From Motiliproteus sp036960175 (GTDB taxonomy: Bacteria > Pseudomonadota > Gammaproteobacteria > Pseudomonadales > Balneatricaceae): a stretch of DNA of 64,000 nt. Below the pieces are notes generated by a model. The model had not been told where the DNA came from. It did not search any database and saw nothing but the letters and a program-made list of their open reading frames with translations. The stretch covers positions 44,223 through 108,222 of the forward strand of contig JBALWH010000011.1 of the NCBI GenBank assembly GCA_036960175.1, given 5' to 3'. Within the stretch, counting starts at the first letter, position 1. The number at the start of each line of letters is the position of its first letter. The translations under genes and the position numbers were made by a program. Below, piece after piece: positions 46,952 through 54,088 of the stretch.

Positions 46952-47335
46952 TTAACGACGCGAAATAATCGTATCTACCGCCAATGTGAGCACGGATACC
47001 AGATTGGCTATCAGCGCACCAGTGGCCAGCGAAACAATCAATACCATCTGCTCACTACTAACCTGCTGATCAGCTGCATCGGCATTAACCACCCACACTA
47101 AACGAGCAGATATCAACAACAGATTGGCGACTAACGCCGAAGACAGCAATATCGCCCCCAGCTGAGAACGATCTCCCAGCTTCAGACCGGCCGCAATCAG
47201 GTTAACCAAAATAGCGATGGTGAGAACCCAGACATTGTGATGGATTGGATTTGCGATATCGCCAATAACAAAGACGACATTAAGGGCTAGAGCAAGAACA
47301 ACAAAAAAACCGACGACCACCTTCTCTAAATTCAT
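46952..47335 (-). CDS. DUF6394 family four-helix membrane protein
   Basis: 127 residues made almost wholly of four transmembrane helices (near 5-25, 35-52, 60-82, 98-122) with short polar loops. It fits the DUF6394 family, of unknown function. It lies 26 bp upstream of the K+ channel-like gene on the same strand and may be an accessory of that channel. Confidence 0.8.
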   Translation of the reverse strand: MNLEKVVVGFFVVLALALNVVFVIGDIANPIHHNVWVLTIAILVNLIAAGLKLGDRSQLGAILLSSALVANLLLISARLVWVVNADAADQQVSSEQMVLIVSLATGALIANLVSVLTLAVDTIISRR

Positions 47336-47491
47336 AAACGCAATTCTCGTTTGCCTATTGTTATGGGACGATCACTTGGCTCCTAGAGCTTAGCACCAGC
47401 TAACATCAGAATGAAATAATTGCTCGATGTTAACGCCTTACAATCTCTAGCATCAATTTTTGCCACCCATTAGTCGACCTCTGCCGTAACG

Positions 47492-47516
47492 AAAAAGACC
47501 TGCTGAGCAGGCCTTT
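47492..47516 (-). terminator. terminator of the CsgG-like gene
   Basis: AAGACCTGCT and AGCAGGCCTT form the stem (one G-U on the RNA) with a T run on the minus strand, 28 bp past the stop codon. Confidence 0.85.
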
Positions 47517-47543
47517 TCTGGAATAAACTCTGTCATCGAAAAA

Positions 47544-48509
47544 TCAGTAACGAATAATATCACCACGCTGCGGTGTAAAGGTGTCCAGCAGCGCCGCGAT
47601 AGCAAACTTATCCTGCACCGATTTAATCTGAATGCGGCCCAGCTGATTTTCAACTTTACCCAAAGTGACGCCACTATCAGGATCCACCAATTCCTCAGCC
47701 ACTGCAGATACCTGCAACACGTCGCCAACCTTGATACCGGTATCACCACCCGCATTGATAAAGATGTTCTGACCACGAGTACTGACGACCTGTCCCTGCC
47801 ATGGAACCTGACGAGTGCCTTTGATTACATAAAACACCGCATCGTTCAATGCAACACGAGTGGCCTGCCCCATAGGCGTCTTATAGAACTTGTCCCCACC
47901 CACAGAGATCTGCTTGAAATCCAAGCCCAGAGAAAGACCTTGTGATTTAGAGCTTGCTTCAACACGCTGACTAAACAGCACCTGACCAGTACTGGCATCC
48001 AGCAGACGCAGGTCGATAGCGACATGACTGCTACCACTGCTGCCGCCCAGGCGAATACCAAAGGGTAGTTTTGCAGAGGCAAAGCCAAAATTAATTCCTC
48101 CGCTTTCTTTCTGCGGCTCAAACTCGGTAATATCCGCCTTAACCAATACCTGCGCACCAATAACACGACCCGCAGCAGGCGCCGTTTCGCGACTACTAAC
48201 ACCGGCCAGCCCTAACTCCTGCTCACGTAAAATATGCGACAGCGCCATGCGGTCAGTAACCACAAAACAGTCAGTCTGCTCCAGGGCGGTGGTAAGCTGA
48301 GCCGCCATCGCCTCACCTATATCGAAGCCCTCAAAAGCCCCCAGCTTACCGGTAGCACCGACGGGAAGTACTGCCACCCGCATTTTCGGACCACTGCAAT
48401 GCACTGCCGCGCGCTCTTGCTGAGTGACGTCTGACTTAACAATCTGCTTCTTACAGCCCACCAAGGACAAAGCGATCATAGGAAGGATTACTAAATGCTT
48501 GAGTTTCAT
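47544..48509 (-). CDS. CsgG/HfaB-type outer-membrane secretion lipoprotein with FlgT-like C-terminus
   Basis: 321 residues. Lipoprotein signal with C19 in L-S-L-V-G-C. Residues about 40-235 follow the CsgG fold: R-V-A-V-L-P-V-G near 44-51, Q-L-T-T-A-L-E-Q-T-D-C-F-V-V near 71-84, G-A-Q-V-L-V-K-A-D-I-T-E-F near 118-130, S-H-V-A-I-D-L-R-L-L-D-A-S-T-G-Q-V near 156-172. The last 80 residues (G-Q-V-V-S-T-R-G-Q-N-I-F-I-N-A-G...G-D-T-G-I-K-V-G-D-V-L-Q-V) look like the C-terminal domain of FlgT and are not part of E. coli CsgG. CsgG forms a nonameric pore that exports curli subunits; HfaB does this for the Caulobacter holdfast anchor. GGAG precedes the ATG. The clients are presumably the proteins encoded upstream at 48.7-50.9 kb. 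Confidence 0.85.
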   Translation of the reverse strand: MKLKHLVILPMIALSLVGCKKQIVKSDVTQQERAAVHCSGPKMRVAVLPVGATGKLGAFEGFDIGEAMAAQLTTALEQTDCFVVTDRMALSHILREQELGLAGVSSRETAPAAGRVIGAQVLVKADITEFEPQKESGGINFGFASAKLPFGIRLGGSSGSSHVAIDLRLLDASTGQVLFSQRVEASSKSQGLSLGLDFKQISVGGDKFYKTPMGQATRVALNDAVFYVIKGTRQVPWQGQVVSTRGQNIFINAGGDTGIKVGDVLQVSAVAEELVDPDSGVTLGKVENQLGRIQIKSVQDKFAIAALLDTFTPQRGDIIRY

Positions 48510-48576
48510 GAGATCTTCTCCGGGTACTGAGGATTCTATTTTGATGGCCAGAAATGGCTTGGCCCATCGTCTTACC

Positions 48577-48610
48577 CGGTAGGTGGCAGGACTGAACAGA
48601 AGGGTTCAAA
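48577..48610 (-). promoter_or_regulatory. two-part upstream element, copy A (CsgG-like gene)
   Basis: On the minus strand TTTGAACCCTT (48610-48600) is followed by CCTGCCACCTACCGG. It lies about 90 bases before the start codon. Copies B and C stand at nearly the same distance from the two paralogous secreted-protein genes. It could be an ECF-sigma promoter or an activator site. Confidence 0.55.
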
Positions 48611-48687
48611 GTTCTAGTGAAAAAATCCAAAAATATTCAGCTACCGAAACCTCACCCGGTAACTGAATCGGCAGATCTGAGCCGCCA

Positions 48688-49023
48688 TCACTCTTCAGTG
48701 CCATCCACCTTATCTAGTAATTTTTCCAGATAGCGGATCTGCATTTCCGTCAACTCAGCATCACCCTCATGAGGAATAACCAGAAACTTAGGTTCATCAA
48801 TGACAGGATGCTGAGCAAGCTGATGCTTCGCCATCAAGCGTTGAACCAGTGGATCAAAACGCTCACTGGAAGTAACCACCAAGGCCACCCCTACATTATG
48901 ATGACCATGACCCTGATGGCCGGCGCCGTCATGAATCGCGATTTCTGCCTCTGCGACAGCAAGTGACACCGAGCCCGTGACTATCATCAGGGCCAAAATA
49001 GCCTGTTCAATATAAAGTTTCAT
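48688..49023 (-). CDS. small periplasmic protein of the CsgG-like locus (CsgE/CsgF position)
   Basis: 111 residues with a signal peptide (cleavage near AVA/EAE). A His-rich segment H-D-G-A-G-H-Q-G-H-G-H-H follows at about 31-42, then a mixed alpha/beta core (V-G-V-A-L-V-V-T-S-S near 44-53) and an acidic helical tail. The start overlaps the stop of the preceding gene (ATGA), so the two are translationally coupled. Family not recognised. By position it may be an accessory or chaperone of the CsgG-type pore, as CsgE and CsgF are in curli; no sequence similarity to these is evident. The His cluster might bind metal. Confidence 0.65.
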   Translation of the reverse strand: MKLYIEQAILALMIVTGSVSLAVAEAEIAIHDGAGHQGHGHHNVGVALVVTSSERFDPLVQRLMAKHQLAQHPVIDEPKFLVIPHEGDAELTEMQIRYLEKLLDKVDGTEE

Positions 49024-49430
49024 TGTGCACCTCCCGATACATTCAGATCAGCACCAAATGCCTGCTGATTGTTGGTCGATACAGGTCCGTAGTTGTCACC
49101 ACACACCAATACCACGTTGCCGTTGTTACCTTTGATATCCACATCCAGACAACGGAAACGATCCTCAAGCCGCTCCATATTGACCGCCACATCCTGACGC
49201 ATTTCTCGCAGATCCGGCGCAGCAGCTGCCTGCACCGGGCGGAGTCCAATGTTAGCCCGAGCATTGCCCAGATAGTCCGCCATATCCTGCTCCAGACGCA
49301 GGCGCATCTGCTGCAGGTTTTGCAATTGCCCCATCACCGGGTCAACTGCAGCCTCAGCGGGCGCAGTCGCTTCGGCCATAGCGGTGACACTGAACACTGC
49401 CAGCAACATTACTGTGATTAATCGTTTCAT
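49020..49430 (-). CDS. small secreted protein of the CsgG-like locus with GDNYxPVS motif
   Basis: 136 residues from the ATG at 49430 (AGAGGA upstream). Signal peptide with cleavage near AMA/EAT, then a helical coiled-coil-like part (Q-L-Q-N-L-Q-Q-M-R-L-R-L-E-Q-D) and a C-terminal segment N-N-G-N-V-V-L-V-C-G-D-N-Y-G-P-V-S. The G-D-N-Y-x-P-V-S motif recurs in the secreted Asn/Gln-rich protein encoded 22-29 bp upstream (G-D-N-Y-A-P-V-S). Two cysteines could form a disulphide. Family not recognised. It is in an operon with that protein and with the 111-residue protein downstream. Confidence 0.65.
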   Translation of the reverse strand: MKRLITVMLLAVFSVTAMAEATAPAEAAVDPVMGQLQNLQQMRLRLEQDMADYLGNARANIGLRPVQAAAAPDLREMRQDVAVNMERLEDRFRCLDVDIKGNNGNVVLVCGDNYGPVSTNNQQAFGADLNVSGGAQ

Positions 49431-49458
49431 CGTCAAAATCCTCTTAACCTAAGCCGCA

Positions 49459-50139
49459 CTAGTTGCTGACTTTATCGCTGCTGGTAGCCGAGCTATCTGC
49501 ATCCTGCTGCTGACTATTAGATTGGCTATTAGCAACGCCACCACCTTGGGCGCCGTATTGATTATTACCAATCTGGCTGTCGTAAAGATTGCCTTTGTTA
49601 ATATCGCCAATATGAATATTGCCGCCGTTGGCATTGATATTGGAAAGACTAACAGGAGCATAGTTATCACCGGCCACAGAGAGATTGTTACTCTGCGGGG
49701 CGTACTGCCAATAGCTGCCGGACCCGGAAGCTCCTCGCTGACTGTCACTATGGGTTTCAGTCACCAGGCTGCCAACACTGACGCTGCCTTGATTTTGATT
49801 CATGCTATGTCCTGTAGCAGCGCCCTGATTGCCGGCCTCCTGACCAACACCGCTGCTATAATTTCGGTTTGATTCGAGCTGCTGATTACTTTTGCGATAT
49901 TGCTGACTCATCAGGTACTGTCGAGTCAGGTCAGTACTGGAGCTGTTACTGATCGTGCGACTAGTATCAACGCGACTATCCACCGCGACATTACGATTCA
50001 GCTCACGACTGTTATCAATAGCAACTGCAGTGCTGCGATTTTGATTAAAGCTATCGCTGGCCGACGTCGTATCCGCTATTACCGGCAGAGACAACGCTGC
50101 CGAGATAGCCAGGGCTATGGGTATGATTTTCATCTTCAT
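49459..50139 (-). CDS. secreted Asn/Gln/Ser-rich fibre-like protein, paralogue 1
   Basis: 226 residues from the ATG at 50139, which has GGAG eight bases upstream. Signal peptide with cleavage near VIA/DTT. The mature protein is very rich in Ser, Asn, Gln and Gly and nearly lacks Cys and hydrophobic clusters. It shares with paralogue 2 a central block G-A-A-T-G-H-S-M-N-Q-x-Q-G-x-x-S-V-G-S-L-V and a C-terminal block K-G-N-x-Y-x-S-Q-I-G-x-x-Q-x-G-A-Q-x-G. The S-Q-I-G-N-N-Q-Y-G-A-Q spacing of Gln and Asn recalls curlin repeats. It also has G-D-N-Y-A-P-V-S. I infer an amyloid-like or matrix protein exported by the CsgG-type pore. Confidence 0.75.
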   Translation of the reverse strand: MKMKIIPIALAISAALSLPVIADTTSASDSFNQNRSTAVAIDNSRELNRNVAVDSRVDTSRTISNSSSTDLTRQYLMSQQYRKSNQQLESNRNYSSGVGQEAGNQGAATGHSMNQNQGSVSVGSLVTETHSDSQRGASGSGSYWQYAPQSNNLSVAGDNYAPVSLSNINANGGNIHIGDINKGNLYDSQIGNNQYGAQGGGVANSQSNSQQQDADSSATSSDKVSN

Positions 50140-50197
50140 GGTTAATCTCCTCTGATCATTCATAGGCAGCCAAAGCGTTACTAACTCTGACTGTATA

Positions 50198-50231
50198 CCG
50201 TGAGTAACAAGGTCATAAACAAGGGTTCAAA
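50198..50231 (-). promoter_or_regulatory. two-part upstream element, copy B (paralogue 1)
   Basis: On the minus strand TTTGAACCCTT (50231-50221) is followed by CCTTGTTACTCACGG, about 85-90 bases before the start codon. It directly follows the terminator of paralogue 2, so paralogue 1 starts a new transcript. Confidence 0.55.
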
Positions 50232-50249
50232 CTTTTTAACAGCAGACAT

Positions 50250-50275
50250 AAAAAACCCCGACCAGAGCCGGGGTT
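50250..50275 (-). terminator. terminator of paralogue 2
   Basis: AACCCCG and CGGGGTT with an 8-base loop, T run on the minus strand, about 25 bp past the stop codon. The CAGACATAAAAAA motif (50243-50255) follows. Confidence 0.9.
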
Positions 50276-50300
50276 CGTTAAGACCATAAGTTGACGCTTA

Positions 50301-50942
50301 TTACTTCTTCGCGGTGTTGGAAACAGAGTCAGTACTAGTGACAGCGGAAGTCGCTTGCTGGCCTTGAGCGTTACTCTGCACGTTTGCGACATCACCTAGC
50401 TGAGCCCCAGACTGCATGCCACCGATCTGGCTACCATACATGTTGCCTTTGCTCACTGAACCGTAAGTGGAAGAGTAAGTCGGAGACAGAACGCTGTGTC
50501 CCTTATGCTTACTGGTGCTGGTTTCAGAGACAAGACTACCAACCGAAGTAGCACCCTGAGACTGATTCATGCTGTGGCCCGTGGCGGCACCGGCATTAAA
50601 GGAGTTCTGATTCACTCCAGAGCTATAAGCACGGAACTGATTCATATTCTGGTTAGCGTTGATATCATCTTTACGGTAATCGTAGCTGTAATCCGACTTG
50701 AAATTACTGTTCAACTTAGTGCGAGAGCTGTTATCTAGGTTGTAGTTCAAGCGGTAGTCACGATTGATTTTGGTGCTGGCATCAACATCAACATCTGTTT
50801 TCGCTGTACGGTTAAAGCTATTGGTATAACCAACGTTGTTATAACCGTAACCCCAAGGATTAGCTTCGGCGACAGCGGCAGTCAGTGCCAGAGCAGTTAC
50901 AGCGGAAGCAAGTAAAGTTTTTTTGATCAGCATATTTTTCAT
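50301..50942 (-). CDS. secreted Asn/Ser/Gln-rich fibre-like protein, paralogue 2
   Basis: 213 residues. GAGGAAATAATC precedes the ATG. Signal peptide with cleavage near AEA/NPW. The mature part begins with an aromatic patch (N-P-W-G-Y-G-Y-N-N-V-G-Y), continues with Asn/Asp/Tyr-rich sequence and then the two blocks shared with paralogue 1, ending in V-A-N-V-Q-S-N-A-Q-G-Q-Q. It contains no Cys. The two paralogues differ strongly in the first half and are well conserved in the second, as expected of subunits with a common assembly or export region. No family recognised. A terminator follows, so it forms its own transcript. Confidence 0.75.
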   Translation of the reverse strand: MKNMLIKKTLLASAVTALALTAAVAEANPWGYGYNNVGYTNSFNRTAKTDVDVDASTKINRDYRLNYNLDNSSRTKLNSNFKSDYSYDYRKDDINANQNMNQFRAYSSGVNQNSFNAGAATGHSMNQSQGATSVGSLVSETSTSKHKGHSVLSPTYSSTYGSVSKGNMYGSQIGGMQSGAQLGDVANVQSNAQGQQATSAVTSTDSVSNTAKK

Positions 50943-51005
50943 GATTATTTCCTCGTTGTGACATTTGTCTGTATCGGTTTAAAACCATTGTTGTTTGGGT
51001 TTCGA

Positions 51006-51041
51006 AACGTAGGTCACAAGCTAGCGAGAAAAGGGTTCAAA
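51006..51041 (-). promoter_or_regulatory. two-part upstream element, copy C (paralogue 2)
   Basis: On the minus strand TTTGAACCCTT (51041-51031) is followed by GCTTGTGACCTACG, about 90-100 bases before the start codon. With copies A and B the consensus is TTTGAACCCTT, 7-9 bases, then CTTGTNACCTACGG. Confidence 0.55.
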
Positions 51042-51101
51042 TAATTTTCAAATTAAATAATCCAGCCTTGAATAATTACTCATTATCCAATCTACAGACA
51101 T

Positions 51102-51130
51102 AAAAAAGCCCCGCACCAGCAGGGCTTTTT
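51102..51130 (-). terminator. terminator of dsbC
   Basis: AAAAAGCCC and GGGCTTTTT pair around a loop, with a T run on the minus strand, 17 bp past the stop. The CAGACATAAAAAA motif (51095-51107) follows. Confidence 0.9.
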
Positions 51131-51146
51131 CCGACTGCACTAACCA

Positions 51147-51884
51147 TCAATTCAATTGCAGTGCTGCGGCCAGACGAGGAGCAGGCATATAGCCCGGCAT
51201 AATCTGACCATCAACGGTGATCAACGAAGGCGTGCCGGTGACACCAAGACGACTACCCAATGCGTACTGGTCCGCCACCGGGTTATCACAGGTCCTCATT
51301 TCAATCGAACGCCCGGCTTTAGAGTCGGTCATCGCCTGCTGCCGATCATCGGCACACCAGATGGCGACCATCTTATCGTAGGAATTAGAACCAACGCCTG
51401 CTCGCGGAAAGGCCAGGTAGCGAATCTCAATACCGAGCTGATTATAAGCTTGGATTTCACTGTGCAGCTTTCGACAATAGCCGCAATCGACATCTGTAAA
51501 GGCATAAATAGTGGCCCGGACTTCACCCTGAGGGGAAAAAACCACCATATCTTCATTAGCCAGCCTGGAGATAGCTTCCTGACGGACAGGCTGTAATTTT
51601 GCCTCTACCCGCTCCTTACGAATATTCACCGCTCGATCACCTTGTATCTGATAAAGGGTTCCATCAAGGATGTAGCTCGCATCTTCACTAGCGTAAACCA
51701 CCTGACCATTGGCAAACTCGACTTCCAGCAGACTCGGAATACCTGATGGATGTATATCAACAATGGAAACCTGGCCGACCACCGAAGCAATCTTCGAACG
51801 GATATGTTCATAATCGCCAGCAGCCTGAACAAAAGAACTGAGCAGCAGAGCAAAAGCGGGAACAAGCAGAGTGGAAAATCTCAT
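51147..51884 (-). CDS. dsbC: thiol:disulfide interchange protein DsbC
   Basis: 245 residues with a Sec signal peptide (cleavage near VQA/AGD), an N-terminal dimerisation domain and a thioredoxin-like catalytic domain with C-G-Y-C near 134-137 in T-D-V-D-C-G-Y-C-R-K and the cis-Pro in T-G-T-P-S-L. It isomerises disulphides in the periplasm. Two ATGs are adjacent; GAGG is best spaced for the second. It follows xerD, as in Pseudomonas, but is here followed by the CsgG-like locus instead of hom. Confidence 0.95.
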   Translation of the reverse strand: MRFSTLLVPAFALLLSSFVQAAGDYEHIRSKIASVVGQVSIVDIHPSGIPSLLEVEFANGQVVYASEDASYILDGTLYQIQGDRAVNIRKERVEAKLQPVRQEAISRLANEDMVVFSPQGEVRATIYAFTDVDCGYCRKLHSEIQAYNQLGIEIRYLAFPRAGVGSNSYDKMVAIWCADDRQQAMTDSKAGRSIEMRTCDNPVADQYALGSRLGVTGTPSLITVDGQIMPGYMPAPRLAAALQLN

Positions 51885-51947
51885 CATAACCTCATTAGAA
51901 AAAGCACAACTGGCCCATTAGAGCACAGTTATCCGCAGTAGTTCAGC

Positions 51948-52871
51948 TCAACCTCGCGGATGATGATGCTGATGCAAAGACTGCAAGCGTTGCTGGGCGA
52001 TATGGGTATAGATCTGTGTGGTAGATAAGTCACTGTGTCCCAATAATAACTGAACCACTCTTAAATCCGCCCCGTGATTAAGTAAATGGGTAGCAAACGC
52101 ATGCCTGAGGACGTGAGGGGAAATAGGCTTATCGATGGCCGCCAATTGAGCATAATGCTTAACCCGATGCCAGAAGGTCTGCCGCGTCATGGTCGTGCCC
52201 CTCTTACTGGGAAATAGCACCTCGCTCGAGAAATCACTTAACAACATCAGCCGACCCTGACGGATATAACGAATCAACCAATCTATAGCTATCTCGCCAA
52301 TAGGTACCAGCCGCTCCTTACCACCCTTACCGCTGACTCTAACCACACCTTGACGTAAATTTACTTGGGATAATTCCAAAGACACTAATTCACTAACCCG
52401 CAGTCCAGTGGCGTAGATCAGCTCCAACATAACTTTATCGCGGAAACCGATGGGATCTTGTGGATCGGGAGCCGCTAGCAAATCCTCCACGTCTTCCTCA
52501 GTCAAAACTTTGGGTAATGGTCGACCTAGCTTGGGATTATCCACCTGCAGGCAGGGATCTTCACTAACGATACCTTCGGCCAACAAATAGCGGTAAAAGC
52601 CGCGCAGACAGGACAGCATGCGAGCGCTGGAAGAAGCGCTAATACGGTTTTTATTGCGGTGACTTAGATAGGCTAGCAGGTCGCCACGCTGGGCGCGTTC
52701 GAGAGATTTATGAGCGCCAACAAGCCAGGTCGAGAACCCCTTAATATCGCGACGATAAGCCGCCTGGGTATTATCGCTTAAGCCTTTTTCCAACCACAAT
52801 ACCTGCAGATAAGCCTCAACGAGTTTATGGCCAGGATAGGGGGTTACGGGCTTTCGGATGTTTGCAATCAT
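51948..52871 (-). CDS. xerD: site-specific tyrosine recombinase XerD
   Basis: 307 residues, with the catalytic set R158 (A-T-G-L-R-V-S-E), K182, H253 and R256 (H-V-L-R-H-A-F-A), H279 (L-L-G-H-S-D) and Y288 (Q-I-Y-T-H). With XerC it resolves chromosome dimers at dif. The ATG lies only 18 bp after the rplS terminator and has no Shine-Dalgarno sequence; a TATAAC hexamer sits 7-12 bases before where a leaderless transcript would begin. No better start exists within the N-terminal SAM-like domain. Confidence 0.95.
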   Translation of the reverse strand: MIANIRKPVTPYPGHKLVEAYLQVLWLEKGLSDNTQAAYRRDIKGFSTWLVGAHKSLERAQRGDLLAYLSHRNKNRISASSSARMLSCLRGFYRYLLAEGIVSEDPCLQVDNPKLGRPLPKVLTEEDVEDLLAAPDPQDPIGFRDKVMLELIYATGLRVSELVSLELSQVNLRQGVVRVSGKGGKERLVPIGEIAIDWLIRYIRQGRLMLLSDFSSEVLFPSKRGTTMTRQTFWHRVKHYAQLAAIDKPISPHVLRHAFATHLLNHGADLRVVQLLLGHSDLSTTQIYTHIAQQRLQSLHQHHHPRG

Positions 52872-52889
52872 GACGGAGGGTTATAACAA

Positions 52890-52915
52890 AAAAGGGCGGC
52901 ATAAGCCGCCCTTTT
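52890..52915 (-). terminator. terminator of the rpsP-rimM-trmD-rplS operon
   Basis: AAAAGGGCGGC and GCCGCCCTTTT form an 11-bp stem with an ATAA loop, and the T run continues on the minus strand. It lies 22 bp past the rplS stop and just before xerD. Confidence 0.95.
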
Positions 52916-52936
52916 CTAGCAAAAGCCAACTACCAA

Positions 52937-53299
52937 TTACTTCTTGGCGAGCTTTTCCTTGATACGTGCAGAACGACCGGACAGGTCACGCAAGTAGTAC
53001 AGCTTAGCTTGGCGAACATCACCGCGACGTTTTACAGCAACACTATCGACAGCCTTGCTGAAAGTCTGGAAAGTACGCTCAACGCCAACACCGTGGGAAA
53101 TCTTACGCACGGTGAATGCAGAGTTGAGGCCGCGGTTACGTCTACCGATAACAACGCCTTCAAATGCCTGCAGACGCTCACGAGTGCCTTCAACTACCTT
53201 AACCTGAACAACCACGGTATCACCGGGGCCAAAATCAGGTATTTGCTTGTCCATCTGTTCTTTTTCGATCTGCTGAATGATCAGGTTTTTGCTGCTCAT
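52937..53299 (-). CDS. rplS: 50S ribosomal protein L19
   Basis: 120 residues. Typical N-terminus (M-S-S-K-N-L-I-I-Q-Q-I-E) and core (F-G-P-G-D-T-V-V-V-Q-V-K-V; E-G-V-V-I-G-R-R-N-R-G-L-N-S; K-R-R-G-D-V-R-Q-A-K-L-Y-Y-L-R). Two ATGs are adjacent; AGGAG is spaced six bases from the second, which I chose. It is the last gene of the rpsP operon. Confidence 0.97.
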   Translation of the reverse strand: MSSKNLIIQQIEKEQMDKQIPDFGPGDTVVVQVKVVEGTRERLQAFEGVVIGRRNRGLNSAFTVRKISHGVGVERTFQTFSKAVDSVAVKRRGDVRQAKLYYLRDLSGRSARIKEKLAKK

Positions 53300-53338
53300 C
53301 ATTTGCTCCTAAACTAAAACCGCTTAACTATCAAACGC

Positions 53339-54085
53339 TTAACTAGATTCTTTAGCTTCGCGGATAAATTCTTTTAGCAAACATTTCTGCTCGCTATTCA
53401 GTTCCCGACCGTCCAATAATTCCGGTCTTCTCTTCCAGGTACGCCCGAGCTGTTGTTTCAGTCTCCAGCGCCGTATTTCCTCGTGGTTACCGCTAAGTAA
53501 CACATCAGGTACTTGCTGCTCGTCAATTGTTTCTGGCCGGGTGTAATGAGGACAATCTAACAGTCCATCTTCAAACGAGTCTTCACTCGCTGAATCCTCA
53601 TGCCCTAGCACTCCAGGTACTAACCGGGAAACCGCATCGATAAAGACCATTGCCGGCAATTCGCCGCCGCTGAGTACGAAGTCCCCAAGGGACCACTCTT
53701 CATCAATTTCGCTTTCCAGCAGCCGCTCATCGATTCCTTCGTAGCGGCCTGCCACCAATACCATCTTTTCTCGACTGACCAGCTGGCGAACTCCCTGCTG
53801 ATCAAGCGTTCGACCCTGAGGAGAAAGGTAAATCACTTTCGCCTCTGGTCCTGCTGCTGCTTTCGCCGCACGGATTGCATCCCGTAACGGCTGAACTTTC
53901 ATCAGCATTCCCGGCCCACCACCATAAGGGCGGTCGTCGACAGTACGGTGCTTGTCCAGTGTAAAGTCGCGCGGATTCCAGCACTCGAAATTAATAAGAC
54001 CCTTTCGGAATGCTCGCCCAGTGACACCATATTCGGTAATCGCCTGGAACATCTCTGGAAACAGCGTTACTACACCAACCCACAC
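53339..54085 (-). CDS. trmD: tRNA (guanine-N1-)-methyltransferase TrmD
   Basis: 248 residues of the SPOUT class. M-W-V-G-V-V-T-L-F-P-E-M-F at the start (GTG codon, position conserved in the family), the D-R-P-Y-G-G-G-P-G-M loop near 51-60 and the knot region G-R-Y-E-G-I-D-E-R and W-S-L-G-D-F-V-L-S-G-G-E-L-P. It methylates G37 of tRNAs. It starts three bases after rimM. Confidence 0.97.
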   Translation of the reverse strand: MWVGVVTLFPEMFQAITEYGVTGRAFRKGLINFECWNPRDFTLDKHRTVDDRPYGGGPGMLMKVQPLRDAIRAAKAAAGPEAKVIYLSPQGRTLDQQGVRQLVSREKMVLVAGRYEGIDERLLESEIDEEWSLGDFVLSGGELPAMVFIDAVSRLVPGVLGHEDSASEDSFEDGLLDCPHYTRPETIDEQQVPDVLLSGNHEEIRRWRLKQQLGRTWKRRPELLDGRELNSEQKCLLKEFIREAKESS

Positions 54086-54088
54086 AAT

